Below are positions 15,120-22,638 of a DNA stretch of 36,042 bases, in pieces. This stretch comes from Bacteroidales bacterium (GTDB taxonomy: Bacteria > Bacteroidota > Bacteroidia > Bacteroidales > WCHB1-69). The notes under the pieces are model-generated. The model worked only from the letters and a program-made list of their open reading frames with translations, made no database searches and had not been told where the DNA came from. Every line of letters begins with the position of its first letter. Position 1 is the first letter of the stretch. The translations under genes and the position numbers were made by a program. The stretch lies in NCBI GenBank assembly GCA_017613015.1, contig JAGAEQ010000047.1, positions 1 to 36,042 of the forward strand, in the 5' to 3' direction.

Positions 15120-18020
15120 CTATTTGACGATGACCATTTTTCCGTTCTGCACGTTTTCACCGCCTTTGATCCGGACGAAGTAAATGCCGGTGGACAGCGA
15201 GGTGCAGGGGATGGTGACCTGGTTTTCTCCGGCTGCGCATTTGCCGATGTTTCTGCTGGAGATTCTGCGGCCGCTAAGGTCATAGACGCTGACATTGATG
15301 TTGGCTTCGTGTTGCAGGGTGAAGCTCACGTTCGCCTGATCCCGGGTCGGGTTCGGGTAGACGCGCAGGCCGCCCGAAGCCAGTCTGGCTTTGCTTTCAG
15401 TAGCCTTCATCCCTTTCACGCCGAAAGCATCGGTGCAGAAGATGCCCCTGCCGTAGGTGGCGGCGTACACCCAACCGTGGTTGGTGACTCCCGGGAAGGG
15501 CACGATGACCGTGTCAATGACGGCGGAGTCGCGGATGTAGGATTTCGCATAGTAGTGGCTTTCCACGTCCACTGTGTTTTGGCGTTGCTGTATCAGTTTG
15601 ATTACCGGTACTTTAGAGTCGATACCGTTGGTAATCGCATACCAGTCGGGATCGGTGGAATTGAAGTTTTCCGTGTAATAGACCCCTTCTTCGGTGCCCA
15701 CCATGGCCATGTCGGAAGTGACGGTGTTGTTGGCGTTGTCCGCATCGCATTTCAGCACGAGGGAAGTGTAGAAAGCGCCTTCGGGAAGTCCGTTACCGGT
15801 TTTGGAGTTCAGCACCAAAGCCACAGTGTCGCAGGCGGTGGTCGCGTTTTCGGACATTTCTATGTTACCGCTGGAGAAAGTCAGGACCAGTTTGTCGTTG
15901 TCATAGGGGTTCACATATATAGATGTAATGAAATCGGTGTTGGTCGCGTAGATTTTCTGGCAGTCCAGTTTGTAGGACGGGTTGATGGTGATGGACGTGC
16001 CGTCGCTGGAACCGTAGGTCAGCGTGGCGGAATCCCTGGCAGTGCCGAAACCGGAGAGACGGTATACCGTGTGGAAACCGGTGGCTTTGCTGTGGGTGGT
16101 GGCGAACAGGTGGTTGCCGTCTTCGGAGATGCACAGGTTGGTCACATTCTCGTGGGTGTCAAGCGTGAAGAACACGCGGTACCATGTGGGCGGGGTGGTG
16201 AAGTCCAACGCACCCTTGGCCATGAAAATGGAGGCGCCGTAGGCCCGCTTGTCGGCCACGTAGCCGCCCGCTCCGATGAACACCCGGTTCTGCACAAAGT
16301 CCGTGACTTCACAGCCTTTGGCTCTCGTGCTGTCGTCCGTGTCCATGTCGATGGGGGCCAGAATCCACATGGGATAGTTGGCGGTCTTGCTCTTGACACA
16401 GATGGAATCGTCCTGGTCGTAGCGTTTGTCAGCCGTGAAAACCACTTTCTCCTTGGCGTCGGGATCGTAGGTGGTCTCCCACATCACCATGGGCGAAAGG
16501 GAGGCGTGGGTGTAGGTGTTGTTCTTTTGGATGGTGTAGCTCCAGTTGGGGTATTTGGTGCTTCCGGAAGTGGAGACCATCATGCCGCCGTACCAACCGC
16601 CCGCTTCGACAGCGTCGGAGGAGGTGCTGGCTTTACGGAAGCACTGCCCATAAGAGGTGGAGTAGTATAATGCACTAGTGTTCAATACGGAAAGCATATT
16701 GCCCGCGTTGTATCCCGGAGAGGTGAGCGCGGTGGCGGTCTGTTCCGTATTGCCTTCCGTGCTGATGTAAAGTGTTCCGTTCTCCACGCTTCCGGCCAGG
16801 AGGGCTCCGTTGTGGCCCACGCTCATGCTGGTGATTTGCGCGGTGGCGAGGTTCTTGCGTTTGGAGCTGTAGCTGACCATGATTTCATCCGTGAAAGTGG
16901 CTTTGGCTATGCCGAGGTCGGTGGCCAGGAAAGCGGTGTTCGCGTCGTTCGGGTCAAACTGTATGGAGTTGGTCCCGTAATTGGACACGAGACGGGTGAA
17001 GCTGTAGTAGGTGTTCTCTTGGATATCCTGGCCTTCCCACAGGTAGGGGGAGCCTCCAATCAGGATGTGCTTGGGGTTGTTCGGGTGCACCGCAAGGCTG
17101 TTGTCCTCGCTGCCGCTCTGGAAAAGGTCAATCAGGGTGCTGCCGCCGGGCAGGATGATGCGGAAGGTTTTGCCCTTGTCCTCCGAAAGGTAGAAGTTGA
17201 TCAGGTGCCCGTTGGTCCCGATGGCGGAGGCGTAGATATAGTTGGGGTCGGAGGGGGCGATGGCCATTTCGATGCGGTAGGCCTTATCGGTGATGAGGTT
17301 GGTTCCGCAGATGGATTTGAACTGGTCGGGTCCGTCGGTGGAGAGATAGGCCTTGCTGACCCGGTTGGTGCGGTCAAGGTCGGAAAACACCACCACGCCC
17401 TTGCAGGCCTTCACGTCCACGCCGCTGACTTTCAAAGCGCTTCCTTCGGCTTTTGCGAATTCCCAAGTCTCGCCATAGTCGGTGGAGTATTGCAGACCCT
17501 CGTCGCAGGCCGCGTACAGGGTGTGGTTCACTTCATCGTAGGCCAGACGGCCCACTTCCTTCCAATCCGCTGTCGCTTCGAGCAGCGCGAAGGAGTCAGT
17601 GGAGATCATTTTGTACACACCGTTGCCCCGGATGCCGTAATAGGACCCGGTGTAACCGCTCTGGATCACACCGAAGGGGGCGGGCACACCGGCGGGACTT
17701 GTGGTGGCTTCGCCCGTTCCGATGTAAATGGTGCCGTTTTCGTCCTGCGTCAGCGCATTGACACTGACGGCCTCTAATTTGGTGGCTCTGTTCCAAGTGG
17801 TGCCTCCGTTGGTGGAAATCCACAAGCCGCCGCCAGCCGATCCGGCAAAAATCCGGTTGCTGTTCTGCCTGTCAATCAGTACAGTGTTGCTTCGTCCGCT
17901 GATGTTGTCCGGACCGACAGCCTTCCAATTGACATTGACCGTGGGTTGTGCTTGCAGGGAAATTGTCGCAATCAGACAGGTGAAGGTCCCCAGGAAAAGA
18001 TTCGTTAGTTTTTTCATCAT
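15120..18020 (-). CDS. Large beta-propeller (BNR/sortilin-like) T9SS type A cargo protein
   Basis: The start is set at 18020 (MMKKLTNLFLGTFTCLIATISLQAQ, a clean signal peptide), giving 966 residues; 18017 is equally possible. The frame is open 81 bases further upstream, but that part is unlike a signal peptide. The mature part opens with WKAVGPDNISGRSNTVLID and contains blade-like motifs GSAGGGLWISTNGGTTW, YIGTGEATTSPAG, GLQYSTDYGETW and NNPKHILIGGSP, typical of sortilin/VPS10 and BNR-repeat propellers. The last 80 residues are a type A sorting domain: GLRVYPNPTRDQANV through GKMVIVK. No catalytic residues were recognised, so it may be a binding or structural protein. It heads a two-gene unit with the C10 protease. 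Confidence 0.85.
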   Translation of the reverse strand: MMKKLTNLFLGTFTCLIATISLQAQPTVNVNWKAVGPDNISGRSNTVLIDRQNSNRIFAGSAGGGLWISTNGGTTWNRATKLEAVSVNALTQDENGTIYIGTGEATTSPAGVPAPFGVIQSGYTGSYYGIRGNGVYKMISTDSFALLEATADWKEVGRLAYDEVNHTLYAACDEGLQYSTDYGETWEFAKAEGSALKVSGVDVKACKGVVVFSDLDRTNRVSKAYLSTDGPDQFKSICGTNLITDKAYRIEMAIAPSDPNYIYASAIGTNGHLINFYLSEDKGKTFRIILPGGSTLIDLFQSGSEDNSLAVHPNNPKHILIGGSPYLWEGQDIQENTYYSFTRLVSNYGTNSIQFDPNDANTAFLATDLGIAKATFTDEIMVSYSSKRKNLATAQITSMSVGHNGALLAGSVENGTLYISTEGNTEQTATALTSPGYNAGNMLSVLNTSALYYSTSYGQCFRKASTSSDAVEAGGWYGGMMVSTSGSTKYPNWSYTIQKNNTYTHASLSPMVMWETTYDPDAKEKVVFTADKRYDQDDSICVKSKTANYPMWILAPIDMDTDDSTRAKGCEVTDFVQNRVFIGAGGYVADKRAYGASIFMAKGALDFTTPPTWYRVFFTLDTHENVTNLCISEDGNHLFATTHSKATGFHTVYRLSGFGTARDSATLTYGSSDGTSITINPSYKLDCQKIYATNTDFITSIYVNPYDNDKLVLTFSSGNIEMSENATTACDTVALVLNSKTGNGLPEGAFYTSLVLKCDADNANNTVTSDMAMVGTEEGVYYTENFNSTDPDWYAITNGIDSKVPVIKLIQQRQNTVDVESHYYAKSYIRDSAVIDTVIVPFPGVTNHGWVYAATYGRGIFCTDAFGVKGMKATESKARLASGGLRVYPNPTRDQANVSFTLQHEANINVSVYDLSGRRISSRNIGKCAAGENQVTIPCTSLSTGIYFVRIKGGENVQNGKMVIVK

Positions 18021-18150
18021 TAAAATTATTTTTACGAATACGAAATTGGTTACACTTAAAGCCCCAAAGAGGAATGTCTTTCCCAAAACGCTAATTTCCA
18101 AAGGAATGGGCGACGGGAATGTTGCAAGCCCCTTGCAGGGTATTAGGTTG

Positions 18151-18158
18151 CAAAGATA
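18151..18158 (-). promoter_or_regulatory. Bacteroidota -7 promoter element for the propeller-protease unit
   Basis: On the minus strand this reads TATCTTTG, matching TAnnTTTG exactly. It is 130 bases upstream of the ATG at 18020, so the leader would be about 125 bases, longer than at most genes here. I found no good TTG at -33 and no recognisable structured leader element. Confidence 0.5.
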
Positions 18159-18209
18159 CGTATAATTTGGTTATCTCCGGCGGTTTTTTGCCGATTTTTG
18201 AAAAAAACC

Positions 18210-19052
18210 TTAGTGTTTGCCGTTTGTGAAGCGGGCGGCCACCCAACGGTTGCGTGTCCGGTGCGAGGCGAAGGCCAGTCCCAGCCCCTCCGCCTTGCCG
18301 CGCAGCAGCACCAAATCCTCCCCTTCGTAAAAGCCGCTGATCAGCAGGGTCCCATTGGCTTTCAGGTGCTTGACGTATTCCGCCATGTCCTGTAGCAGGA
18401 TGTTGCGGTTGATGTTGGCCAGTACCACGTCGAAGGCGGTGTCGGGAATGGAGTGCGCGTCGCCCCAAATGCAGAGGATGTTTTCCGTATGGTTGAGCCG
18501 ACAATTTTCCAGCATGTTGCGGTAGGCCCATTCGTCGTTGTCGATGGCGGTCAGCTCCGAAGCCCCCCGCATGGCTGCGAGTATGGCCAGCACGCCGGTG
18601 CCGGAACCCATGTCTAACACGCTTTTCCCTTGGCAGTCCTCTTCCAGGAGGTAGGAGATCATTTGCGCGGTGGTCTCGTGATGGGCGGTGCCGAAGGACA
18701 TTTTAGGCTCAATCAGAAGGTCGTAGGCCGCTTCCTTCGCTGGCAGGTGGAAGGGGGCGCGGATGTGGCAGATCCCGTCCACCCACACCGGTTCGTAATG
18801 GCTTTCCCATTCGGCGTTCCAGTCCTTGTCCTGTATGCGTTGCAGACTGTAGCTCCACGTGATGCCGGCGGTTTCCGGCAGCTGTATGCCGCGCAGGGCC
18901 TCTTCGGAGAAATCCGCTTCCGGAATGTAGGCGAGCAGGCCTTCCTCCCAGTCCATAAAGCTGTCGCAGCCCATGTCGCCCAAGAGGGCGGTCAGGATTT
19001 CCGAGCCGCTCTCCACGGGCTGGACCCGGCATTTGATTTCAATGTAATTCAT
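18210..19052 (-). CDS. prmA: Ribosomal protein L11 methyltransferase
   Basis: A 280-residue protein matching PrmA, which trimethylates ribosomal protein L11 using S-adenosylmethionine. An N-terminal substrate-recognition domain (1-95) includes WSYSLQRIQDKDWNAEWE. The class I methyltransferase domain has MSFGTAHHETTAQM (about 118-131), motif I VLDMGSGTGVLAILA (145-159), acidic AIDNDEWAY after the second strand (169-177) and the PrmA-type VVLANINRNILL (209-220). It begins 6 bases after the tpiA stop, so the two are almost certainly co-transcribed. No clear terminator follows; the A/T-rich stretch at 18180-18205 could form only a weak hairpin. Confidence 0.93.
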   Translation of the reverse strand: MNYIEIKCRVQPVESGSEILTALLGDMGCDSFMDWEEGLLAYIPEADFSEEALRGIQLPETAGITWSYSLQRIQDKDWNAEWESHYEPVWVDGICHIRAPFHLPAKEAAYDLLIEPKMSFGTAHHETTAQMISYLLEEDCQGKSVLDMGSGTGVLAILAAMRGASELTAIDNDEWAYRNMLENCRLNHTENILCIWGDAHSIPDTAFDVVLANINRNILLQDMAEYVKHLKANGTLLISGFYEGEDLVLLRGKAEGLGLAFASHRTRNRWVAARFTNGKH

Positions 19053-19058
19053 GAATCC

Positions 19059-19835
19059 TTAGTCGTTTTTCTGGCAAGTCTCCGCCGCGTTGACGATGGC
19101 GATGAAGTCGTCCGCGTTGAGGGAGGCCCCGCCAATCAGTCCGCCATCCACGTCCGGGCAGCAGAACAGCTCCAGCGCGTTTTGCGGATTGCAGCTTCCG
19201 CCGTAGAGAATGTACATGTTGTAAGCGGTTTCTGTCCCGTATTTTTCTTCTATCGTCTGGCGTATCATGGCGTGGATTTCCTGCGCCTGCGCCGGGGTGG
19301 CCGTTTTGCCGGTGCCTATGGCCCAAACGGGCTCGTAGGCCACAATGACCTTGGAAATGTCCTCTTTGTCCAAGTGGAACAAGGCGTTACGCAGCTGCCG
19401 CCGTATGGTCTCGACGTGTGTGCCGTTCTCCCTTTCCTCCAAGGTTTCGCCCACGCAGAAGATGGGCACGATGTCGTTGGCAAGGAGCAGGTCTGTCTTT
19501 TTGGCCAGTTCCTCATCGCTCTCCTTGAAGTATTTCCTTCTTTCCGAATGGCCTATGATGCACAAGTCGGCGCCGGCCGATTTCAGCATGGCGGCGCTCA
19601 CTTCGCCGGTGTAGGCCCCTTTTTCCTCGGAGCTGACGTTCTGCGCCCCGACGGTGAAGTTGCTTTCTTCCGAAATGTCGGCGGCCATTTCCAGGTAGGG
19701 GAAGGGCGGGCAGATGACGACATCGGTTTCCAGTTCCATTTCGTCCAATCCTTCGGCGATGGCGACCAGCAGCTCTTCCGCTTCGGGGAAGGTTTTGTTC
19801 ATTTTCCAGTTTCCGGCTACGATTTTGTTCTTCAT
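19059..19835 (-). CDS. tpiA: Triosephosphate isomerase
   Basis: A 258-residue TIM-barrel enzyme interconverting dihydroxyacetone phosphate and glyceraldehyde 3-phosphate. All catalytic residues are visible: Asn9 and Lys11 in GNWKMN, His96 in IIGHSERR and Glu168 in VAYEPVWAIGTGKTATP, with the mobile loop 6 immediately after. The C-terminal phosphate-binding part LYGGSCNPQNA and GGLIGGASLNADDF is also present. It heads the tpiA-prmA unit and is divergent from the lipoprotein gene at 19932. Confidence 0.97.
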   Translation of the reverse strand: MKNKIVAGNWKMNKTFPEAEELLVAIAEGLDEMELETDVVICPPFPYLEMAADISEESNFTVGAQNVSSEEKGAYTGEVSAAMLKSAGADLCIIGHSERRKYFKESDEELAKKTDLLLANDIVPIFCVGETLEERENGTHVETIRRQLRNALFHLDKEDISKVIVAYEPVWAIGTGKTATPAQAQEIHAMIRQTIEEKYGTETAYNMYILYGGSCNPQNALELFCCPDVDGGLIGGASLNADDFIAIVNAAETCQKND

Positions 19836-19864
19836 GTTTACAGTGTTTTATTCGATTGAGAATG

Positions 19865-19872
19865 CAAAAATA
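19865..19872 (-). promoter_or_regulatory. Bacteroidota -7 promoter element for tpiA-prmA
   Basis: Minus strand TATTTTTG matches TAnnTTTG exactly, 30 bases upstream of the tpiA ATG. No well-spaced TTG is present for the -33 element, so the assignment rests on the -7 match and position. Confidence 0.55.
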
Positions 19873-19931
19873 GCCAAAAAAACAATATGCCCGGGAAAAA
19901 TCCGTTATACAAATTTAACCTTTATGCCGCC

Positions 19932-20483
19932 ATGTTTTCGAAAAGAACGAAAAACCTCATGCCCAAACTGTTCGCAGGGGCCGTCCTGGCCGCGCTGCTG
20001 CTGCCTGCCTGTGAAAGCTCCCAAAAGAAACTGAACCGCCGTCTGGAAACCGCCATCAGCCGGTACATGGAGGCGAACACGGGGGCTGACGTGAAGGTGG
20101 ACAGCGTCTGTATACTGCACATTGACAGCCTGTCCGATTACCATTACGTGCTTTTTGTGGAGAAACCGATTGCGGAAAACTATGCCGAGGAGCTGAATGT
20201 CAGGTACAATTCCTATCCGGAGGACGGGGATGTGGTGGCCCTGGAGCAGCGGCAACGCATCGCTGACCGTATTACATTGCTGATTAACAGAATGGAAACC
20301 ATGGATCGCCAGCTCACGGAAGGCACTTTGGATTCCACGAACCTCAAATGTTTTTTCGTGGCGACACGCATTTATCTCCGCAAGGGAGACAAGCCCTTGG
20401 AACCTGAATATTACGGTTTTCCGGTGACACCGGATTTCCAGGTGCTGGAGTCCGACGCCATTCCGGACGAAGACGGGCTGTAA
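19932..20483 (+). CDS. Unrecognised lipoprotein
   Basis: A protein of 183 residues if started at 19932. That start (MFSKRTKNLMPKLFAGAVLAALLLPAC) gives a basic N-region, a hydrophobic core and a lipobox LPAC with the lipidated Cys near residue 27. An earlier ATG at 19887 keeps the frame but adds a non-signal-like stretch, and an ATG at 19959 is also possible. The mature part is mainly charged helix and strand (RRLETAISRYME, VDSVCILHIDSLSDYHYVLF, ALEQRQRIADRITLLINRME) and ends in the acidic tail PDEDGL. I do not recognise a family and assign no function. Its stop codon directly abuts the thrS stop on the other strand. Confidence 0.75.
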   Translation: MFSKRTKNLMPKLFAGAVLAALLLPACESSQKKLNRRLETAISRYMEANTGADVKVDSVCILHIDSLSDYHYVLFVEKPIAENYAEELNVRYNSYPEDGDVVALEQRQRIADRITLLINRMETMDRQLTEGTLDSTNLKCFFVATRIYLRKGDKPLEPEYYGFPVTPDFQVLESDAIPDEDGL

Positions 20484-22442
20484 TTAGGCCTCGTCCGGCG
20501 CAGTGTTCGGGTTTTTCATCGCACGGACCTCTTCCTGAACGAGTTCGGCAAAGGCTGCGACGGACATGCTTCCCATATCGCGCATGCCGTGCCCACGGAC
20601 GGACACCGAGTGCTCGGCTTCCTCTTTCTCCCCGACAATCAGCATGTAAGGAATTTTCTTCATTTCCGCGTCACGGATTTTCTTGCCGGTTTTTTCGCTG
20701 CGCTCGTCTATGCAGACCCGCACCCCGGCCTCGTCTAACTCCTTGCGGATGCGCTGTGCGTAATCCGCGTATTTTTCGCTGATCGGAAGGATGATGGCCT
20801 GGTCCGGTGTGAGCCAGAGCGGGAAATTTCCGGCGGTGTGCTCGATGAGGACGGCGATGAAGCGCTCCATGGAGCCGAAGGGCGCACGGTGTATCATGAT
20901 GGGGCGGTGTTTTTGGTTGTCACTGCCGATGTATTCCAAATCAAAGCGTTCCGGAAGGTTGTAGTCCACCTGTATGGTGCCTAACTGCCATTTGCGTCCG
21001 AGGGCGTCCTTGACCATGAAGTCCAGTTTGGGGCCGTAGAAGGCCGCCTCGCCGATTTCGGTGACGGTGTGCAGCCCTTTTTCCTCCGCCGCTTCGGCAA
21101 TGGCGCGTTCGGCTTTCTCCCAGTTTTCGTCGGTGCCGATGTACTTGGTTTTGTTGGCCGGGTCGCGCAGGGAAATTTGGGCGATGTATTCGTTGAAATC
21201 CAATGTTTTGAAAATCAGCAGGACAATGTCAATCACCTTGCAGAACTCCTCTTTCAGCTGGTCGGCGGTGCAGAAGATGTGGGCGTCGTCTTGGGTGAAG
21301 CTGCGCACGCGGGTCAGGCCGTGCAGCTCGCCGCTCTGCTCGTAGCGGTACACCGTGCCGAATTCCGCTATGCGCAGGGGCAGGTCTTTGTACGAACGGG
21401 GCTGGGTGGCGTAGATTTCGCAGTGGTGGGGGCAGTTCATGGGTTTCAGGAAAAATTCCTCCCCCTCCTGGGGCGTGGTGATGGGGCGGAAGGAGTCCTC
21501 CCCGTATTTTTGGTAGTGTCCGGACGTCTTGTACAGCAGTACGTTGCCGATGTGCGGTGTAATCACCTGCTGGTAGCCGTAGCGGCGCTGCACTTCCGTC
21601 AGGAACTGCTCCAGGCGTTTGCGCAGGTCGGCGCCTTTGGGCAGCCAGAGGGGAAGCCCCTGACCCACGCGCTGTGAGAAGGTGAAGAGCTCCATTTCCT
21701 TGCCGATTTTCCGGTGGTCGCGTTTCTTGGCCTCTTCCAACAGCTCCAGGTAGGCATCCAAATCCTTTTTCTTGGGGTAGCTGATGGCGTAGATGCGGGT
21801 CAGCTGCTTGCGTTTCTCGTCTCCGCGCCAGTAAGCGCCAGCGAGGCTCAACAGCTTGACCGCCTTGATGTTCCCCATGTCGGGAAGGTGCGGCCCGCGG
21901 CATAGGTCCACAAAGCTGCCGCTGGTATAGAAGCTGATACTGCCGTCTTCCAGCCCTTCGATAAGCTCCAGCTTGTATTCGTCGCCTTTTTTCGTAAAAA
22001 AGTCGATGGCGTCGGCTTTGGAGACCTCCGAGCGGACAATGGGCTGCCTGCTGCGGACGATTTCCGCCATTTTGGCTTCGATTTTCGGAAAATCCTCCGA
22101 GGAGATGCTGTAGTCCATGAAGTCGATGTCGTAATAGAAGCCGTTCTCAATGCTGGGCCCTATGCCGAATTTCACGCCGGGGTACAGTTGCTCGATGGCT
22201 TCCGCCATGAGGTGGGCGGAGGTGTGCCAGAACACTTCCTTGCCTTCCGTGTCGTTCCAGGTGAGCAGGCGCACGGAGGCGTCCGTCGCTATCGGGCGGT
22301 TCAAATCCCATTTTTTGCCGTCCACCACGGCGGCGAGCACGTTGCGTGCCAAGCCTTCGCTGATGGAAAGGGCGATGTCGTAAGGGGTTGTGCTTTCTTC
22401 AAAAGTTTTGACGGAGTTGTCCGGCAAGGTAATGTGTATCAT
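20484..22442 (-). CDS. thrS: Threonyl-tRNA synthetase
   Basis: A 652-residue class II aminoacyl-tRNA synthetase, full length. An N-terminal TGS domain (1-62, [16 protein letters not shown]) is followed by the editing domain with [11 protein letters not shown] (His73 and His77). The catalytic core has the zinc ligand Cys337 in [12 protein letters not shown], motif 2 [15 protein letters not shown] and the motif 3 region [20 protein letters not shown]. The C-terminal anticodon-binding domain begins near [11 protein letters not shown]. It charges tRNA-Thr and hydrolyses mischarged Ser-tRNA. The gene usually found downstream in Bacteroidota, infC, is absent here: a convergent lipoprotein gene follows at zero distance. 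Confidence 0.97.
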   Translation of the reverse strand: MIHITLPDNSVKTFEESTTPYDIALSISEGLARNVLAAVVDGKKWDLNRPIATDASVRLLTWNDTEGKEVFWHTSAHLMAEAIEQLYPGVKFGIGPSIENGFYYDIDFMDYSISSEDFPKIEAKMAEIVRSRQPIVRSEVSKADAIDFFTKKGDEYKLELIEGLEDGSISFYTSGSFVDLCRGPHLPDMGNIKAVKLLSLAGAYWRGDEKRKQLTRIYAISYPKKKDLDAYLELLEEAKKRDHRKIGKEMELFTFSQRVGQGLPLWLPKGADLRKRLEQFLTEVQRRYGYQQVITPHIGNVLLYKTSGHYQKYGEDSFRPITTPQEGEEFFLKPMNCPHHCEIYATQPRSYKDLPLRIAEFGTVYRYEQSGELHGLTRVRSFTQDDAHIFCTADQLKEEFCKVIDIVLLIFKTLDFNEYIAQISLRDPANKTKYIGTDENWEKAERAIAEAAEEKGLHTVTEIGEAAFYGPKLDFMVKDALGRKWQLGTIQVDYNLPERFDLEYIGSDNQKHRPIMIHRAPFGSMERFIAVLIEHTAGNFPLWLTPDQAIILPISEKYADYAQRIRKELDEAGVRVCIDERSEKTGKKIRDAEMKKIPYMLIVGEKEEAEHSVSVRGHGMRDMGSMSVAAFAELVQEEVRAMKNPNTAPDEA

Positions 22443-22515
22443 GGTTTCAGGTTTTTAAAACAGCCTGCCGCCCGTCCGCTTTCCAAGGCGTGCGCGGAAC
22501 GGCATTTTCAAGCCG

Positions 22516-22523
22516 CAAAAGTA
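22516..22523 (-). promoter_or_regulatory. Bacteroidota -7 promoter element for thrS
   Basis: Minus strand TACTTTTG matches TAnnTTTG exactly, 74 bases upstream of the thrS ATG, giving a leader of about 70 bases. I see no T-box or extended leader structure. It is divergent from the promoter at 22605. Confidence 0.55.
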
Positions 22524-22604
22524 TAAGAAAAAGCAATATGCAGCTTTTATGCGGGGATATATTTTTTCATGGGCCAAGGTTAGGGTTGGTATATACATTT
22601 TGAT

Positions 22605-22612
22605 TATTTTTG
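22605..22612 (+). promoter_or_regulatory. Bacteroidota -7 promoter element for the PepSY-like gene and acylation cassette
   Basis: TATTTTTG matches TAnnTTTG exactly, 27 bases before the chosen ATG at 22639. A TTG at 22586-22588 lies 16 bases upstream, close to the expected -33 position. This supports the start at 22639 rather than the open frame beginning at 22549, which would lie upstream of the predicted transcript start. Confidence 0.65.
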
Positions 22613-22638
22613 CAAATTGGTTTAAGAAAAGCAGACAC

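Noticed and set aside
15102..16670. A 522-codon plus-strand open frame opposite the propeller gene.
   Set aside because: The Val/Gly/His-rich translation is typical of an antisense shadow; the minus-strand gene has clear propeller and sorting-domain motifs.
18021..18101. In-frame upstream extension of the propeller gene (27 codons).
   Set aside because: The start at 18020 or 18017 begins a textbook signal peptide; the extension would place the signal internally.
22549..22638. In-frame upstream extension of the PepSY-like gene.
   Set aside because: It lies upstream of and across the TATTTTTG promoter box, and starting at 22639 gives a clean signal peptide.
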